Positions 34,877-47,400 of a DNA stretch of 64,000 bases are shown here, piece after piece. The translations under genes were made by a program, and so were the position numbers. Position 1 is the stretch's first letter; each line of letters opens with the position of its first letter. The stretch covers positions 4,078,001 through 4,142,000 of the forward strand of contig NZ_CP088014.1 in NCBI RefSeq assembly GCF_021044685.1, in the 5' to 3' direction. The DNA is from Bradyrhizobium daqingense (lineage in GTDB: Bacteria; Pseudomonadota; Alphaproteobacteria; Rhizobiales; Xanthobacteraceae). A model generated the notes under the pieces. That model searched no databases. It saw only the letters and a list, made by a program, of their open reading frames with translations, and had not been told where the DNA came from.

Positions 34877-37800
34877 GCATGGCTGACACGGCAAAGCCTA
34901 GCTTGCGAGACCTGGATCCCCAGCAGATGAGAAAGCTCGTCGCGCTGGCGAGGGATCGCGGCCGAAGTGCCGATCGGAATGACGCTAGCGCCATTCCGGT
35001 GGTGGCGCGGGGCGGATCATTTGAGATGTCCTTTGCGCAGCAGCGGCTTTGGCTGTTGGCGCAACTGGATGGCGTCAATTCCAGCTATCACATACGTGGC
35101 GCATTGCGATTTTCGGGCGAGCTCGATGTCGAAGCGTTGCGTCGGAGCATCGACCGCGTGTTCGCGCGCCACGAAGCGTTGCGTAGCGTCTTCCGCGTGG
35201 TGGACGAACAGCCGCGCGTGGTGCTGCTGCCGACGGATGAACGTGTGCCGCTGCTCGACCATGATCTGCGCGGCCGGGACGATCGCGAGCAGGAGCTGGC
35301 ACGCCTCCGCCGCGAGGAGGCTGCGACGCCGTTCGATCTCGCCGCCGGGCCGTTGATCCGCAGCCGACTGATCCGGATGGCGGAGCATGACTATTTCTTC
35401 CTGCTTACGCAGCATCACATCGTCTCGGATGGCTGGTCGATCGGCGTGCTCATGCGTGAGCTCGGTGCTCTCTACCAGGCTTTCACCGCCGGCAAGGACG
35501 ATCCCCTGCCGCCATTGGCAATCCAGTATCCGGACTATGCCGCTTGGCAGCGACAATGGCTGTCCGGCGAGCGATTGCAGCGGCAAGTCAACTATTGGCG
35601 AGAGGCGCTGGCGGAGGCCCCCGCCGTGCTCGAACTGCCGACGGACCGGCCGCATCCGCCGGTCAGATCGCTCGCCGGCGCTTCCCTGCCGATCGAGATC
35701 GATGCGGCGCTCGCATCCGGCATCCGGCGACTGAGCCAGTCGCATGGTGCCAGCGTTTTCATGACGCTGCTGGCGGCCTGGGCAGCGGTGTTGTCGAGAC
35801 TCTCCGGGCAGACGGATGTCGTGATCGGGACGCCGACGGCGAACCGAAACAGGCCGGAGATCGAGGGCCTGATCGGATTCTTCGTCAACATGCTTGCAAT
35901 CCGCATCGATCTCTCGACCGACCCCAGCGTCGCCGAACTGCTCCGCCGCGTCCGCGCGGCGACGCTCGCGGCGCAGGATCATCAGGATCTGCCGTTCGAG
36001 CAGGTCGTCGACATCGTCCGACCGCTGCGAGGGCTGGATCAGACGCCGGTTTTCCAGGTCGTGTTCGCCTGGCAGAGCAACGAGATCGGGACCCTCGAGC
36101 TGCCTGGTCTCAAGGCCGAGGTCGTCGATATTCCGCTGCAACAGGTCAGGTTCGATCTCGAGCTGAATCTCGGCGAAATGGATGGGCGTATCGTCGGCTC
36201 CCTGAATTATGCGACGTCGCTGTTCGACGAGGCGACGATCGCGCGCTACCGGGACTACTTGTTGGCCTTGCTGCGGGCCATGGTTGCCGATGCGGACCAG
36301 GTGATCGATCGGATCGACATCATTGGCGCCGAGGAGCGCAGGCGCGTCCTCGACACGTGGAATGAGACGAAAACGCCGTTTCCCGTGGAAGCCTGCATTT
36401 ACGAGTTGTTTGCGGAGCAGGTGAGAAGGGCGCCGAACGCCATTGCGCTTGTTTACGAGGATGTTCGTCTGAGCTATGGCGAACTCGACGCCAGAGCGAA
36501 CTGGCTCGCACGGCGTTTGATCGCCTTGAGCGTCGTGCCGGACCAGCCCGTCGCGATCTGCCTGCCGCGCGGCATCGCCATGGTCGTGAGCCTTTTGGCC
36601 GTGCTGAAGGCGGGCGGCGCCTATCTGCCGCTCGATCCCGCGTATCCTGCGGAGCGGCTGCGTCAGATTGTCGACGACGCCAGGCCGCGCCTGCTGATCG
36701 CGGATGAAGCGGGACGCGCGATAGTGCCGGATGGGACCTACGCGATCGTCGATCCCGACGGGGATGCAGCGGCCAGCGTAGGGCAGGCAACGTCAGATCC
36801 GACCGACCTCGTCGACGGACTGACCTCCCGAGGCCTCGCCTACATCATCTACACGTCCGGCTCGACCGGCCGGCCGAAGGGCGTGATGGTCGAGCATCGT
36901 GGCCTGGTGAATTTGGCGTTGGCGCAGCGGACCATGTTCGATATCAATTCGAGCAGCCGCGTCGTGCAGTTTGCCTCGTCCAGCTTCGATGCCAGCGTCT
37001 GGGAAATCGTCATGGCGCTGTGCTCGGGCGCCGCGCTGTTTCTGGCCGGCTCGCGCGAGCATCGGGATGCATCGGCACTGCTCGACTTCCTCGCGGACAA
37101 CGCGATCACGCATGCGACCTTGCCGCCGGCGATGCTGCACGGGCGGACCGATCTTGACCGCCTGACCTCGTTGCGGGTCCTCGTTCTTGCCGGTGAATTG
37201 CCCAGGGCCGAACTGGTCAAGGGATTGCCTCCTGGCATCGCCGTCTTCAACGGTTATGGTCCAACGGAGGCGACGGTCTGCGCCACGAGCTGGTTGCGGC
37301 CACCGGGCTTTGACGGCGACGCTGCTCCGATCGGTCGGCCGCTGCCGAATGTGCGGATCTATCTTCTGGACCGGTTCGGTGCGCCCGTTCCGCTCGGCGC
37401 GGTCGGTGAGATCTACATCGGTGGGATCGGAGTGGCGCGCGGTTATCTCAATCGCGCTGATCTGACGGCCGAGCGCTTCGTGCGCGATCCCTTCTGCGGC
37501 GATGCGGATGCGCGCATGTATCGCACCGGCGATCTCGGCCGTTATCTGCCGGATGGCAGTATCTTGTTTCTCGGCCGCAATGATCACCAGGTCAAGATCC
37601 GCGGCTTCCGCATCGAGCTCGGCGAGATCGAATTCCGGCTCAATGAGCACGCCGACGTGATCGATTCAATCGTGCTGGTGCAGCGCGATCATGGCGGCGA
37701 TATGCAATTGGTTGCCTATGTGGCCACTGGGGGCGGCGTTGGACGCGATAGCGGGGAATTTGCCGGCGCGCTGCGCGAGCATCTGTGTGCGCGCCTGCCG

Positions 37801-40800
37801 GACTACATGGTGCCGTCAGCCTGCGTGCGCCTCGATGCACTCCCGCTCACGCCGAACGGCAAGGTGGACCGCAAGGCGCTGCCGGCGCCGGAGGACGGTG
37901 CATTCGCGCGGCGGCGTTTCGAGGCGCCGCGATGCGAGAACGAGCAGATCGTCGCGAATGTCTGGGCGGAGTTCCTCGGCGTGGATCGGATCGGCCGCAG
38001 CGACCACTTCTTCGAGCTCGGTGGCCATTCCCTGCTCGCCGTCCGGATGCTGGAGCGGTTGCAGCGGCATGGGTTGAGAGCGGACGCGCGCACGCTGTTC
38101 GCAAAGCCGGTGCTGGCGGATTTTGCCGCAAGCCTCGATGGCGGCGAGGAGGTCGACGTTCCGGCCAACCGGATTACCAGGCAGACGGCGGCGATCACGC
38201 CGGAATTGTTGCCGCTGATCGCGTTGACGCAATCCGACATCGACAGCATCGTGGCCGGCGTTCCCGGGGGCGTTGCCAACATCCAGGACATTTACGGCCT
38301 TTCGCCGCTTCAGGATGGTATCCTGTTTCACCATCTGCTGTCGCAGGAGGGCGATCCGTATCTGCTGGTCGGCCAGATGGCATTTGCCAGCCGCGGCCTG
38401 CTCGATCGCTATCTCGACGCGGTGCGGCAGGTGGTCGACCGCCACGACATTCTGCGAACGTCCATCGTATGGAACGGCCTGTCCACACCGGCGCAGGTGG
38501 TTTGGCGGCAGGCGCCGTTGGTTGTCAGCGAGATCGTGCTGGACGGCGAGGGCCCTGGGGATGAGCAGCTCGCGCGGCGATTCGATCCGCGTTTTCATCG
38601 GATCGATCTCGGCCAGCCACCGCTGCTGCGATTCGCAATCGCTGCCGATCCCAGGGGAGGGCGCTGGCTGCTCCTGGTCCTGCTGCATCACTTGATCGGC
38701 GACCACTCCACGCTGGAGGTGATGCACGACGAGGTCGGGAAGATCTTGTCCGGGCGAAGTTACGACTTGCCGCCGCCATATCCGTTTCGGAATCTGGTGG
38801 CGCAGGCGCGCGGATCGGCTGCGACCGCCGATCACGAGCGCTTCTTCCGCGAAATGCTCGCCGACATCGACGAGCCGACCACGCCGTTGGGGCTAGATCG
38901 GGTGCACGGAGACGGCGGTGGCGTCGTGGAAGCCCGCCGGATGCTGCCTGAAAGCTTGAACGCAAGACTTCGTGCGCAGGCGCGGCGACTGGGGGTCAGC
39001 CTCGCCAGTCTTTGCCACCTCGCCTGGGGGCAGGTGGTGGCGCGAACCAGCGGGCGCGAGAGCGTCGTGTTCGGGACGGTCCTGTTCGGTCGCATGCAGG
39101 CCGGCGCCGGCGGCGATCGCACCATGGGCCTGTTCATCAATACTTTGCCGCTGCGGCTCGATCTCGATGACACGGCGGTCGAGGACAGTGTTCGCGCTGC
39201 ACATCGCCGGCTGAGCGAACTGATGGCGCACGAGCACGCCTCGCTGGCGCTCGCGCAGCGATGCAGCGGCGTCGCGGCGCCCGCGCCGCTGTTCAGCGCA
39301 ATCCTGAACTATCGACACAATGCGATGCCGGCTGATTTGGCAACCGGCAGGGAGCACTCCGGAATCGAATGGCTCGGCGGCGAGGAGCGCACCAATTACC
39401 CGCTGATGCTGGCCGTCGAGGATTATGGTCAAGCTCTTGGCCTGACCGCTCAGATCGTCCGTCCATTCTCGGCCGATCACATCTGCGCCTTGATGCAGCA
39501 GGCGCTCGATCAGTTGGCCGAGATGCTGGAGCACGCGCCACGCGCACCGGTCCGGCAACTCGACATTCTGCCGCCCGAGCAGCGGCAGCTTTTGCTGGAC
39601 GATTGGAATCAGACGCGGGCGGATTATCCGCGAGAGTCCTTCATTGCGCAGTTCGAGGCGCAGGTCCGGACGTCACCCGAAGCAATTGTACTGGTGTTCG
39701 GCGAGGTAGAGCTGAGCTATGCCGCGCTGAATGCGCGCGCCAACGGGCTGGCGCTGCGATTGCGCGATCGCGGCGTCGGGACCGACGTGGTAGTCGGGCT
39801 AGCGCTCGAGCGTGGCGTCGAGATGCTGGTCGCGCTGCTGGCCGTGCTGAAAGCCGGCGGAGCCTATCTGCCGCTCGATCCGGATTACCCGCCGGAGCGG
39901 CTGACGCACATGCTGCGCGACAGCGGCGCGGCGCTGGTGCTGACGCAAGAGAGATTGCACGATCAGTTCGCAGGTGTGCTGGCGGAGACCGGAGCAGAAG
40001 CCTGGCTGCTCGACGAACCGGACGCCGAAAGCGGCGATGCCGGCAATCTCGATGTCATCGTTCACGGCGAGAGCCTCGCCTATGTGATCTACACCTCGGG
40101 CTCGACAGGCCTGCCCAAGGGCGTGATGGTCCGCCATGACGCCGTGACCAATTTCCTGGCGACCATGGCGGAGCAGCCCGGCATGACGGCCGGCGATCGC
40201 ATGCTCGGGCTGACCTCGTTGTCCTTCGACATTGCAGTGCTGGAGCTATGGCTGCCGTTGATGATCGGTGCCTGCGTGGTGCTGGCGGATCGCGCGGCCG
40301 CGCATGATCCTGCGCGATTGAAGGCGATGGTAGAGCGGCATCGCGTCTCCCTGATCCAGGCGACGCCCTCGACCTGGCGGATGCTGCTTGATCATGACGG
40401 TCCTTCGCTGCCCGCGAACTGCCGCGTGCTGTGCGGCGGTGAGGCGCTGCCGCCGGACCTGGCGCGACGGCTGGTGGCGCAGGCCGGCGAGGTCTGGAAC
40501 CTGTACGGCCCGACCGAGACGACGGTGTGGTCGGCCCGCCATCGGCTCGATGCCACGGACGATCGTCCGCTGCTGGGCGGCCCGATCGGCAACACCACGC
40601 TGTACGTTCTCGGTGGCGACCTCAACCTGGCCCCGGTCGGCGTTGCCGGCGAGCTCTATATCGGCGGTAGCGGGCTGGCACGTGGCTATTGGCAGCGCGG
40701 CGGCCTAACCGCGGAGCGCTTCATCCCCGATCCGTTCGGTCTACCTGGCGCGCGGCTGTACCGCACCGGCGACGTGGCGCGGTGGCGGCCTGACGGTGTC

Positions 40801-41439
40801 CTCGACTATGTCGGCCGTGCCGACCATCAGGTGAAGATCCGCGGCTTCCGCATCGAGCTCGGCGAGATCGAGGCGCGGCTGCAGGCACAGGACGGTGTCC
40901 GTGCAGCGGTCGTGGTGGCACGTGAGCCCGGCGCCAGTCGCCAGCTGGTCGGCTATGTCAGCGGCGACGCGCTGGATGGGGCCGCGCTCAAGATGGCGCT
41001 GTCCTCGGTGCTGCCGGACTACATGGTCCCGGCGCGCATCATGGTGCTGGAGCGACTGCCGCTGACGCCGAACGGCAAGATCGACCGCAAGGCGCTGCCG
41101 GCGCCGGATCAGCTCGCAGCCCCCGCCCAGCACGTTGCGCCGCGCACGCCAACAGAGGCGGCGCTGGCTGCGATCTGGGCCGATCTGCTGCGCCAGCCCG
41201 TCATCGGCGTCACCGACAATTTCTTCGAGCTTGGTGGCGATTCCCTGATCGCCGTCCAGCTCGTCAGCCGCATCAAGCGCGATCTCGGCCACGACCTGCC
41301 GCTCAATCGTCTGTTCGAAATGACGACCGTTGAGACCATGGCGGCTGCGCTGGCCCTCGAGGGCGAAACCGACAAGCGAAGCGACGACATCGCCGCGATG
41401 CTCGACATGTTGAAGGAAGTCGAACTGTCCGATGAGTGA
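34873..41439 (+). CDS. NRPS 2: C-A-T-C*-A-T, modules 3 and 4
   Basis: 2188 residues. Order: L-acceptor-type C3 (about 53-486; QHHIVSDGWS), A3 (506-1006), T3 (GGHSL), atypical C-superfamily domain C4 (1137-1563), A4 (1590-2080) and T4 (GGDSL). Hand-read codes: A3 DAWTVAGVCK, closest to aromatic (Phe/Tyr/Trp-like) codes with low certainty; A4 DILQLGLVWK, essentially the classic glycine code. C4 carries HHLIGDHST where condensation domains have HHxxxDG. A4 is almost identical to A7 in the next gene. The GTG start overlaps the NRPS 1 stop (GTGA); an ATG six bases later with GGAG eight bases upstream is an equally good start. The stop overlaps NRPS 3 by 8 bases. Confidence 0.93.
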   Translation: MSMADTAKPSLRDLDPQQMRKLVALARDRGRSADRNDASAIPVVARGGSFEMSFAQQRLWLLAQLDGVNSSYHIRGALRFSGELDVEALRRSIDRVFARHEALRSVFRVVDEQPRVVLLPTDERVPLLDHDLRGRDDREQELARLRREEAATPFDLAAGPLIRSRLIRMAEHDYFFLLTQHHIVSDGWSIGVLMRELGALYQAFTAGKDDPLPPLAIQYPDYAAWQRQWLSGERLQRQVNYWREALAEAPAVLELPTDRPHPPVRSLAGASLPIEIDAALASGIRRLSQSHGASVFMTLLAAWAAVLSRLSGQTDVVIGTPTANRNRPEIEGLIGFFVNMLAIRIDLSTDPSVAELLRRVRAATLAAQDHQDLPFEQVVDIVRPLRGLDQTPVFQVVFAWQSNEIGTLELPGLKAEVVDIPLQQVRFDLELNLGEMDGRIVGSLNYATSLFDEATIARYRDYLLALLRAMVADADQVIDRIDIIGAEERRRVLDTWNETKTPFPVEACIYELFAEQVRRAPNAIALVYEDVRLSYGELDARANWLARRLIALSVVPDQPVAICLPRGIAMVVSLLAVLKAGGAYLPLDPAYPAERLRQIVDDARPRLLIADEAGRAIVPDGTYAIVDPDGDAAASVGQATSDPTDLVDGLTSRGLAYIIYTSGSTGRPKGVMVEHRGLVNLALAQRTMFDINSSSRVVQFASSSFDASVWEIVMALCSGAALFLAGSREHRDASALLDFLADNAITHATLPPAMLHGRTDLDRLTSLRVLVLAGELPRAELVKGLPPGIAVFNGYGPTEATVCATSWLRPPGFDGDAAPIGRPLPNVRIYLLDRFGAPVPLGAVGEIYIGGIGVARGYLNRADLTAERFVRDPFCGDADARMYRTGDLGRYLPDGSILFLGRNDHQVKIRGFRIELGEIEFRLNEHADVIDSIVLVQRDHGGDMQLVAYVATGGGVGRDSGEFAGALREHLCARLPDYMVPSACVRLDALPLTPNGKVDRKALPAPEDGAFARRRFEAPRCENEQIVANVWAEFLGVDRIGRSDHFFELGGHSLLAVRMLERLQRHGLRADARTLFAKPVLADFAASLDGGEEVDVPANRITRQTAAITPELLPLIALTQSDIDSIVAGVPGGVANIQDIYGLSPLQDGILFHHLLSQEGDPYLLVGQMAFASRGLLDRYLDAVRQVVDRHDILRTSIVWNGLSTPAQVVWRQAPLVVSEIVLDGEGPGDEQLARRFDPRFHRIDLGQPPLLRFAIAADPRGGRWLLLVLLHHLIGDHSTLEVMHDEVGKILSGRSYDLPPPYPFRNLVAQARGSAATADHERFFREMLADIDEPTTPLGLDRVHGDGGGVVEARRMLPESLNARLRAQARRLGVSLASLCHLAWGQVVARTSGRESVVFGTVLFGRMQAGAGGDRTMGLFINTLPLRLDLDDTAVEDSVRAAHRRLSELMAHEHASLALAQRCSGVAAPAPLFSAILNYRHNAMPADLATGREHSGIEWLGGEERTNYPLMLAVEDYGQALGLTAQIVRPFSADHICALMQQALDQLAEMLEHAPRAPVRQLDILPPEQRQLLLDDWNQTRADYPRESFIAQFEAQVRTSPEAIVLVFGEVELSYAALNARANGLALRLRDRGVGTDVVVGLALERGVEMLVALLAVLKAGGAYLPLDPDYPPERLTHMLRDSGAALVLTQERLHDQFAGVLAETGAEAWLLDEPDAESGDAGNLDVIVHGESLAYVIYTSGSTGLPKGVMVRHDAVTNFLATMAEQPGMTAGDRMLGLTSLSFDIAVLELWLPLMIGACVVLADRAAAHDPARLKAMVERHRVSLIQATPSTWRMLLDHDGPSLPANCRVLCGGEALPPDLARRLVAQAGEVWNLYGPTETTVWSARHRLDATDDRPLLGGPIGNTTLYVLGGDLNLAPVGVAGELYIGGSGLARGYWQRGGLTAERFIPDPFGLPGARLYRTGDVARWRPDGVLDYVGRADHQVKIRGFRIELGEIEARLQAQDGVRAAVVVAREPGASRQLVGYVSGDALDGAALKMALSSVLPDYMVPARIMVLERLPLTPNGKIDRKALPAPDQLAAPAQHVAPRTPTEAALAAIWADLLRQPVIGVTDNFFELGGDSLIAVQLVSRIKRDLGHDLPLNRLFEMTTVETMAAALALEGETDKRSDDIAAMLDMLKEVELSDE
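39641..41243 (+). repeat. Long direct repeat, copy 1: A4 (glycine) adenylation block
   Basis: From the start of A4 to the T-domain GGDS, this block matches 52041-53643 at an exact offset of 12,400 bases with no insertion or deletion that I could find. One stretch, 40459-40601, is identical over 143 bases. Similarity collapses sharply on both sides. Confidence 0.9.
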
Positions 41440-44400
41440 CACGGCAACCACGCAAAAGCAGCAGCTGCGCGACATCTCACGGCGGCTGATGCGCCTCGAT
41501 GCCGGCAAGCAGCACGCGTTCCTGTCGCAGCTCGCGGCCAAGGGCGTCAATCTCGCCATGCTGCCGATCGTGCGCCAGGGGCGGAAGCGGGCACCGTTGT
41601 CCTTTGCACAGTCGCGCCTCTGGTTCCTGTGGCGGATGGACCCGGGCAGTGCCGCCTACAACATCTCGGCGACCGTGCGCGTGCGCGGCCAGCTGCAGCC
41701 ACGCGCATTGCAGCAGGCCTTCGATGCGCTCCTCGTCCGCCACAGCGCGCTTCGCACCGTCTTTCGGCAAGAAGGAGAGCAGGCCGAACAAATCGTCCAA
41801 GCTCCGCAGCCGGCCGCATTCCGACAACTGATCCTCGACGGCGACGATCGCGAAGGGCAGGCGCGCGCGCTGGCGCGACAGGAAGCCTCTCTGCCGTTCG
41901 ATCTCGAAGTGGGTCCACTCATACGCGCGGCGTTGCTGACGCTGGACCAGAGCGATCACGTCCTCGTCGTCAGCCTGCACCATATCGTGGCCGACGGCTG
42001 GTCGATCGGCGTGCTGGTCGACGAGTTCTGGAAGCTGTACGCGGCCTTTGCATGCGGTGAAGCACCCGCCTTGCCGGAGCCGGAAATCGACTATGCGGAC
42101 TATGCCGATTGGCAGCGGCTCTGGATGAGTGCGGTCGATGGCGAGCGGCAGGTCGATTACTGGACCAGGCGTCTCGCCGATCCTGCCGTGCTCCAGCTGC
42201 CGATCGATCGGCCGCGGCCGGCGGTCCCGGACCTGGCGGGATCGGCGTGCCGCATTCCGCTCGATCCGGCGCTGGCCGATGGTTTGCGTGCTCTGGCGCG
42301 GCGCCACCGCACGACACTTTTCGCCGTCATGCTGGCGAGCTTCAAGCTGCTGCTCTATCGTTACACGGGTCAATCCGACATCAACATCGGCGTGCCCGTC
42401 GCCAACCGGCACCGCGACGAAGCGCGCAGCGTGATCGGTCTGTTCGTCAACACTCAGGTGCTGCGCACGCAGATCGACGGCCGCGCGAAGATCGCGGATT
42501 TCATTGCGGCGGTTCATTCCACCACGGTCGAGGCACAGGAGAACCAGGATCTTCCGTTCGAGCGATTGCTGGAGATCCTGCAGCCCACGCGCAGCCTGAG
42601 CCAGAATCCGCTCTTTCAGGTGCTCTACAATCACCAGCGTCGTCGCACCTCCAGCAATCCGCCCGATCGGACCGGTCTCCAAATCGAGACGATCGATGCA
42701 GAAGTCGATACCGTCAAGTTCGATCTTGCGCTCGATACCGACGAGGGGCCGTCCGGCGAAATCCGCGCCATCTTCACCTATGCGACGGCGCTGTTCGAGG
42801 CGGCGACGATCGATCGTCTTGCCAGGCACTGGATCACGATCCTGAAGGCGATGGTCGCCGACGACGCGCAGTCCATCGCCGATGTCGCGCTGCTCTCGGA
42901 GCGGGAGCTGGAGCGGCTCCGTCAATGGAATCCTGTCGGCGAAACGACGGACTCATCGTTCGCGTCGGTGCACCGAACGGTTGCACGGCTGGCGGCCGAA
43001 ACGCCCGATGCGCCGGCGCTGATCTTCGGCGACGACGAAATCACCTATGACCAGCTCAACCGCCAGGCCAATCGCCTCGCGCATCACCTGGTTCGCCTCG
43101 GCGTCGGCCGCGACGACCTTGTGGGCGTGTCGGCACTGCGTTCGCCGCATCTCGTCGTAGCTCTGCTTGCGATCTTGAAGACGGGCGCAGCCTATCTGCC
43201 GCTCGATCCCGAACATCCGGCCAGGCGACAGGTCGGCACTCTCCGGGATGCCGGCGCGCGGGTCGTATTAACCGATGCGGATGGTTCGGCGCTGACGCCG
43301 CCTCCGGCTGACGTCGAGGTCGTTCCGCTCGGTGCGATCGATCTCGCGAAGGAGAGCGAAAGCGATCCGGAGATCGCGGTGGCGCCAACCAGCCTTGCCT
43401 ATGTGATCTACACCTCCGGCTCAACCGGTATCCCCAAGGGCGTCGCGGTCGAGCACGGTCCGTTCGCAATGCATTGCGAGGTGACGGCCGGGCTCTACGA
43501 CATGGACCGGCATTCGCGCGAGCTGCACTTCCTGTCCTTCACCTTCGATGGCGCCCATGAGCGGCTCTGGACCGCGCTGACCTGCGGCGCAGCGCTCGTG
43601 ATGCGCGATGCCGATCTGTGGTCGGCCGAACAGACCATCGAGGTCCTGCAACGACAGCGCGTCACCAACGCCGGCTTTCCACCTGCCTACCTGCAACAGC
43701 TCGCCGACTTCGCGATGTGGCGCGGCGATCCACCGCCAGTGGAGCTGTACTCGTTCGGCGGCGAGGCGATGCCCAAGGCCGGCTTCGACAAGGTCAAGCG
43801 CGCGCTCAAGCCGCGCACCTTGATCAACGGCTACGGGCCGACCGAAACCGTGGTCACGCCGCTGGTCTGGAAGGTCGATGCCGGCGAGGAGATCGAGGGC
43901 AACTATGCCCCGATCGGTCGACCCGTGGGCCGCCGCTCGGCCTACATCCTGGACAATGATCTCAACGTCGTTCCGGTCGGCGTGACCGGCGAGCTGTTCA
44001 TTGGCGGCGAGGGGCTGGCGCGCGGATACTGGCGGCGTGCCGAACTGACAGCTGAACGTTTCGTCCCCGATCCGTTCGGTACGCCGGGCGCGCGGCTCTA
44101 TCGGACCGGCGATCTGGCGCGGTGGCGCGCCGATGGCGTGATCGAATATGTCGGCCGCTCCGATCACCAGGTGAAGATCCGCGGCTTCCGGATCGAGCTC
44201 GGCGAGATCGAGGCATGGTTGAGACGGCAGCCCGGTGTACAGTCGGCTGTGGTCCTGGCCCGTGAAGCCGGCGTCAGCCGTCAGCTGGTCGGCTATGTCG
44301 CCGGCGATGGACCGTTCGACGAAGCGACGATGCGCGCGGCGCTCTCGGACGAGCTGCCCGACTACATGGTGCCAGCCCGCATCGTGCGGCTGGAGCAGTT

Positions 44401-47400
44401 GCCGCTCACCGCACACGGCAAGGTCGATCGCGACGCCCTGCCGGCTCCAGAGATGCCAGCCGCGACCGCCGCCCCCATCGCGCCACGCTCCGCGGCCGAG
44501 ACGGTGCTCGCCGCGATCTGGGCCGAGCTGCTCGGCCAACCCGCCATCGGTGTCGAGGACAATTTCTTCGAGCTTGGCGGCGATTCCATCATCTCGCTGC
44601 AACTTGTCGGTCGTGCCCGCCAGGCGGGCCTGCTGATCGAGCCGCGCGACGTCTTCCGCCATCAGACCTTGCAGGATTTGGCGCGGGTCGCGCGAAGTCA
44701 GAGCAGGGTGGGCCATGTCGCTCCTAAAGTCGAGATCGAAGGCCACGAGCATCCGCTCCTGCCGATCCAGTTGCGCTTCTTCGGCGAGGACGCGGGGGAC
44801 CGCCATCACTGGAATCAGGCCGTTCTGCTGACGCCGAAATCGCGGCTGGACTGGAAACGTGTCGAGCGCGCGCTCGCCGCTCTCGTCGCTCATCATGCGG
44901 CCTTGCGCTTGCGCTTCGAGGACGTCGATGGGGTGTGGTGTGCCACCTATGGCGCAACGCCGCCTGCGTCGGAGCTGCTGTGGATTCGCCGCGGCGTTCG
45001 CGATGCCACTGAGGTCACGGGGATTGCCTCGTCGGCGCAGGCCAGCCTGTCGCTGGCCGGGGCGTTGCTGCGCGTGGTCGGCATGGATCTCGCGGATGGC
45101 AGCCAGCGCCTTTTGGTCGTGGTGCATCATCTCGTCATTGACGGTGTGTCATGGCGCGTGCTGCTCGAGGATCTTGCGACGGCGCACGATCAGCTCGGCA
45201 AGGCGGCGGCGTCGGTCGCGCTGGCCAGGAGCGAGTCCTATGCATCCTGGGGCGCGCGATTGCAGGCCTATGCTGGGACCGACGAGCTGGCAGCCGAGTT
45301 CGATTATTGGCTCGACCGACGAGCGCATGCCGCGTTTCCCTGCGACGATGATCATGGCGGGGTTGACCGGGTTGCCGACGGCGAGGAAGTCCTGCTGGCG
45401 TTCGACGCAGGGTTGACGACGCGACTGCTGAAGGAAGCCCCGTCCGCCTACCGCACGCAGGTCAATGATCTCCTGCTGGCGGCGCTCGCGCGAGCGGTGT
45501 CGCGCTGGAGTGGGATCGAGGACGTCATCGTCGAGCTCGAAGGCCATGGCCGCGAGGACGTCTTCGATGGCGCGGACATATCCCGCACCATTGGCTGGTT
45601 CACCACGGCCTTTCCTGTGCGGCTGCCGGGCGGCTCCGGTGACGATGCCGCGCTGATAAAAGCCGTCAAGGAGGAGCTTCGCGCCGTTCCGAACCGCGGG
45701 CTGGGGTACGGCGTTCTGCGTCATCTCGGCACCGAGGCGCAGCGACGCGCGCTGGCGGCACGTCCTGAACCGCGTATCGTCTTCAACTATCTCGGCCAGT
45801 TCGATTCCAGCATGGGGGAGAGCGCACCGTTCCGCCTCGCGCCCGAAAGCGCGGGCCCGATGCGTAGCGACAGCGCGCCGCTCGGCCGCTGGGTCAGCAT
45901 CAACGGCCAGGTCGGTGAAGGACAATTGCGCCTGTCGTTCAGCTATGGTCGCAGGCGTTACCGGCGCGCAACGATCGAACGTCTCGCGGAGCATTATGCT
46001 GCAGCGCTGCGCGAACTCGTCGCGCATTGCACGGGTGACGCCCGCGGCGTGACGCCGTCGGACTTCGCCTTGTCGAACCTGAAGCAGGTTGATCTCGACG
46101 CGCTGGTCGCGACGACTGATTGCCGTGAGATCGAGGATATCTATCCGCTGTCGCCGATGCAGCAGGGCATGCTGTTCCATGCTCTGCGTGATGGCGAGAG
46201 TGGCAATTACGTCAACCAGATCGGCCTGGAGATCCGCGGCCTCGATGCCGGCAGGCTGCGCGCGGCCTGGAAGGAGGTCAGCGCGCGGCACGCCGTGCTG
46301 CGAACCGGATTTGCGTGGCGCGATTTGTCGGGAGTGGCGCAGCAGGTGGTCTATCGCTCTGCGCGTTTGCCATTCGAGGAAGAAGACTGGCGCACGCGGG
46401 CGGCCGCGATGGACGACGTGGAACTCCGGACCGCGCTGGCGGGCGCCGCGCAAGCCGAGCGCGCCCGAGCATTCGACCTGTCACAAGCGCCATTGCAGCG
46501 CGTCCGGCTCATCCGGCTCGATGAGGCACGCCACTGGCTGATCTGGACCCACCACCATATCCTGCTCGACGGCTGGAGCGCCGCGCGTCTGATGGCGGAG
46601 ATCCTGCAGCACGAACGCGGCCACCGGCTGCCGGCGGTGAGGGGCCGCTATCGCGACTACATTGCGTGGCTGCAAAGGCAGGACCGTGAGGCGTCGGCCT
46701 CGTTCTGGCGATCGGCCTTGGCCGAATTGGATGAGCCCAGCTTTCTCGCGGACACGCTGGGAGGCCCGGCAACCAAAGGCGCACCCGGCCACGGCTCGCT
46801 GGACCTGCTGCTCACGGCCGACCTGACGGCAGGTCTGCAGGCGTTTGCCAGGCGCGAGCGCGTCACGCTGAACACGCTGGTGCAGGGTGCCTGGGCGCAG
46901 CTGTTGCGTCGTCACACCGGCCAGCGCGCGGTCTGTTTCGGCGCGACGGTCTCGGGCCGGCCGGCCGAGATCAGCGGGTCCGAGGACATGGTCGGCCTGT
47001 TCATCAACACGCTCCCCGTCGTCGATCACCCGAGCCCGCAAACTGAAGTGGGCGCGTGGCTGCGCGACCTCCAGGTGCGCAATACGGACCTGCGCGATCA
47101 CGGCTGGATGCCGCTCCATGACGTCCAGCGCCTTGCCGGCCGCTCTGGTCGCGCGCTGTTCGACAATATTCTCGTGTTCGAGAACTATCCGATCGATGAG
47201 GCACTGCGCGGCGAGAGCGAAAGCGGGCGCCGCTTCGGTCGGGTCGAGCAGGTCTCGATCACCAATTATGCGCTGACGGTGGCGGTGTTCGCCAAGTCCG
47301 ACGGCATCAATTTGGGCTTTCGCTACGGCCGCAGCCGCTTCGATGACGACCAGATCAGATATCTGCAGGCCTCGCTGTCGCGGCTGCTGGCCAGGATGGT

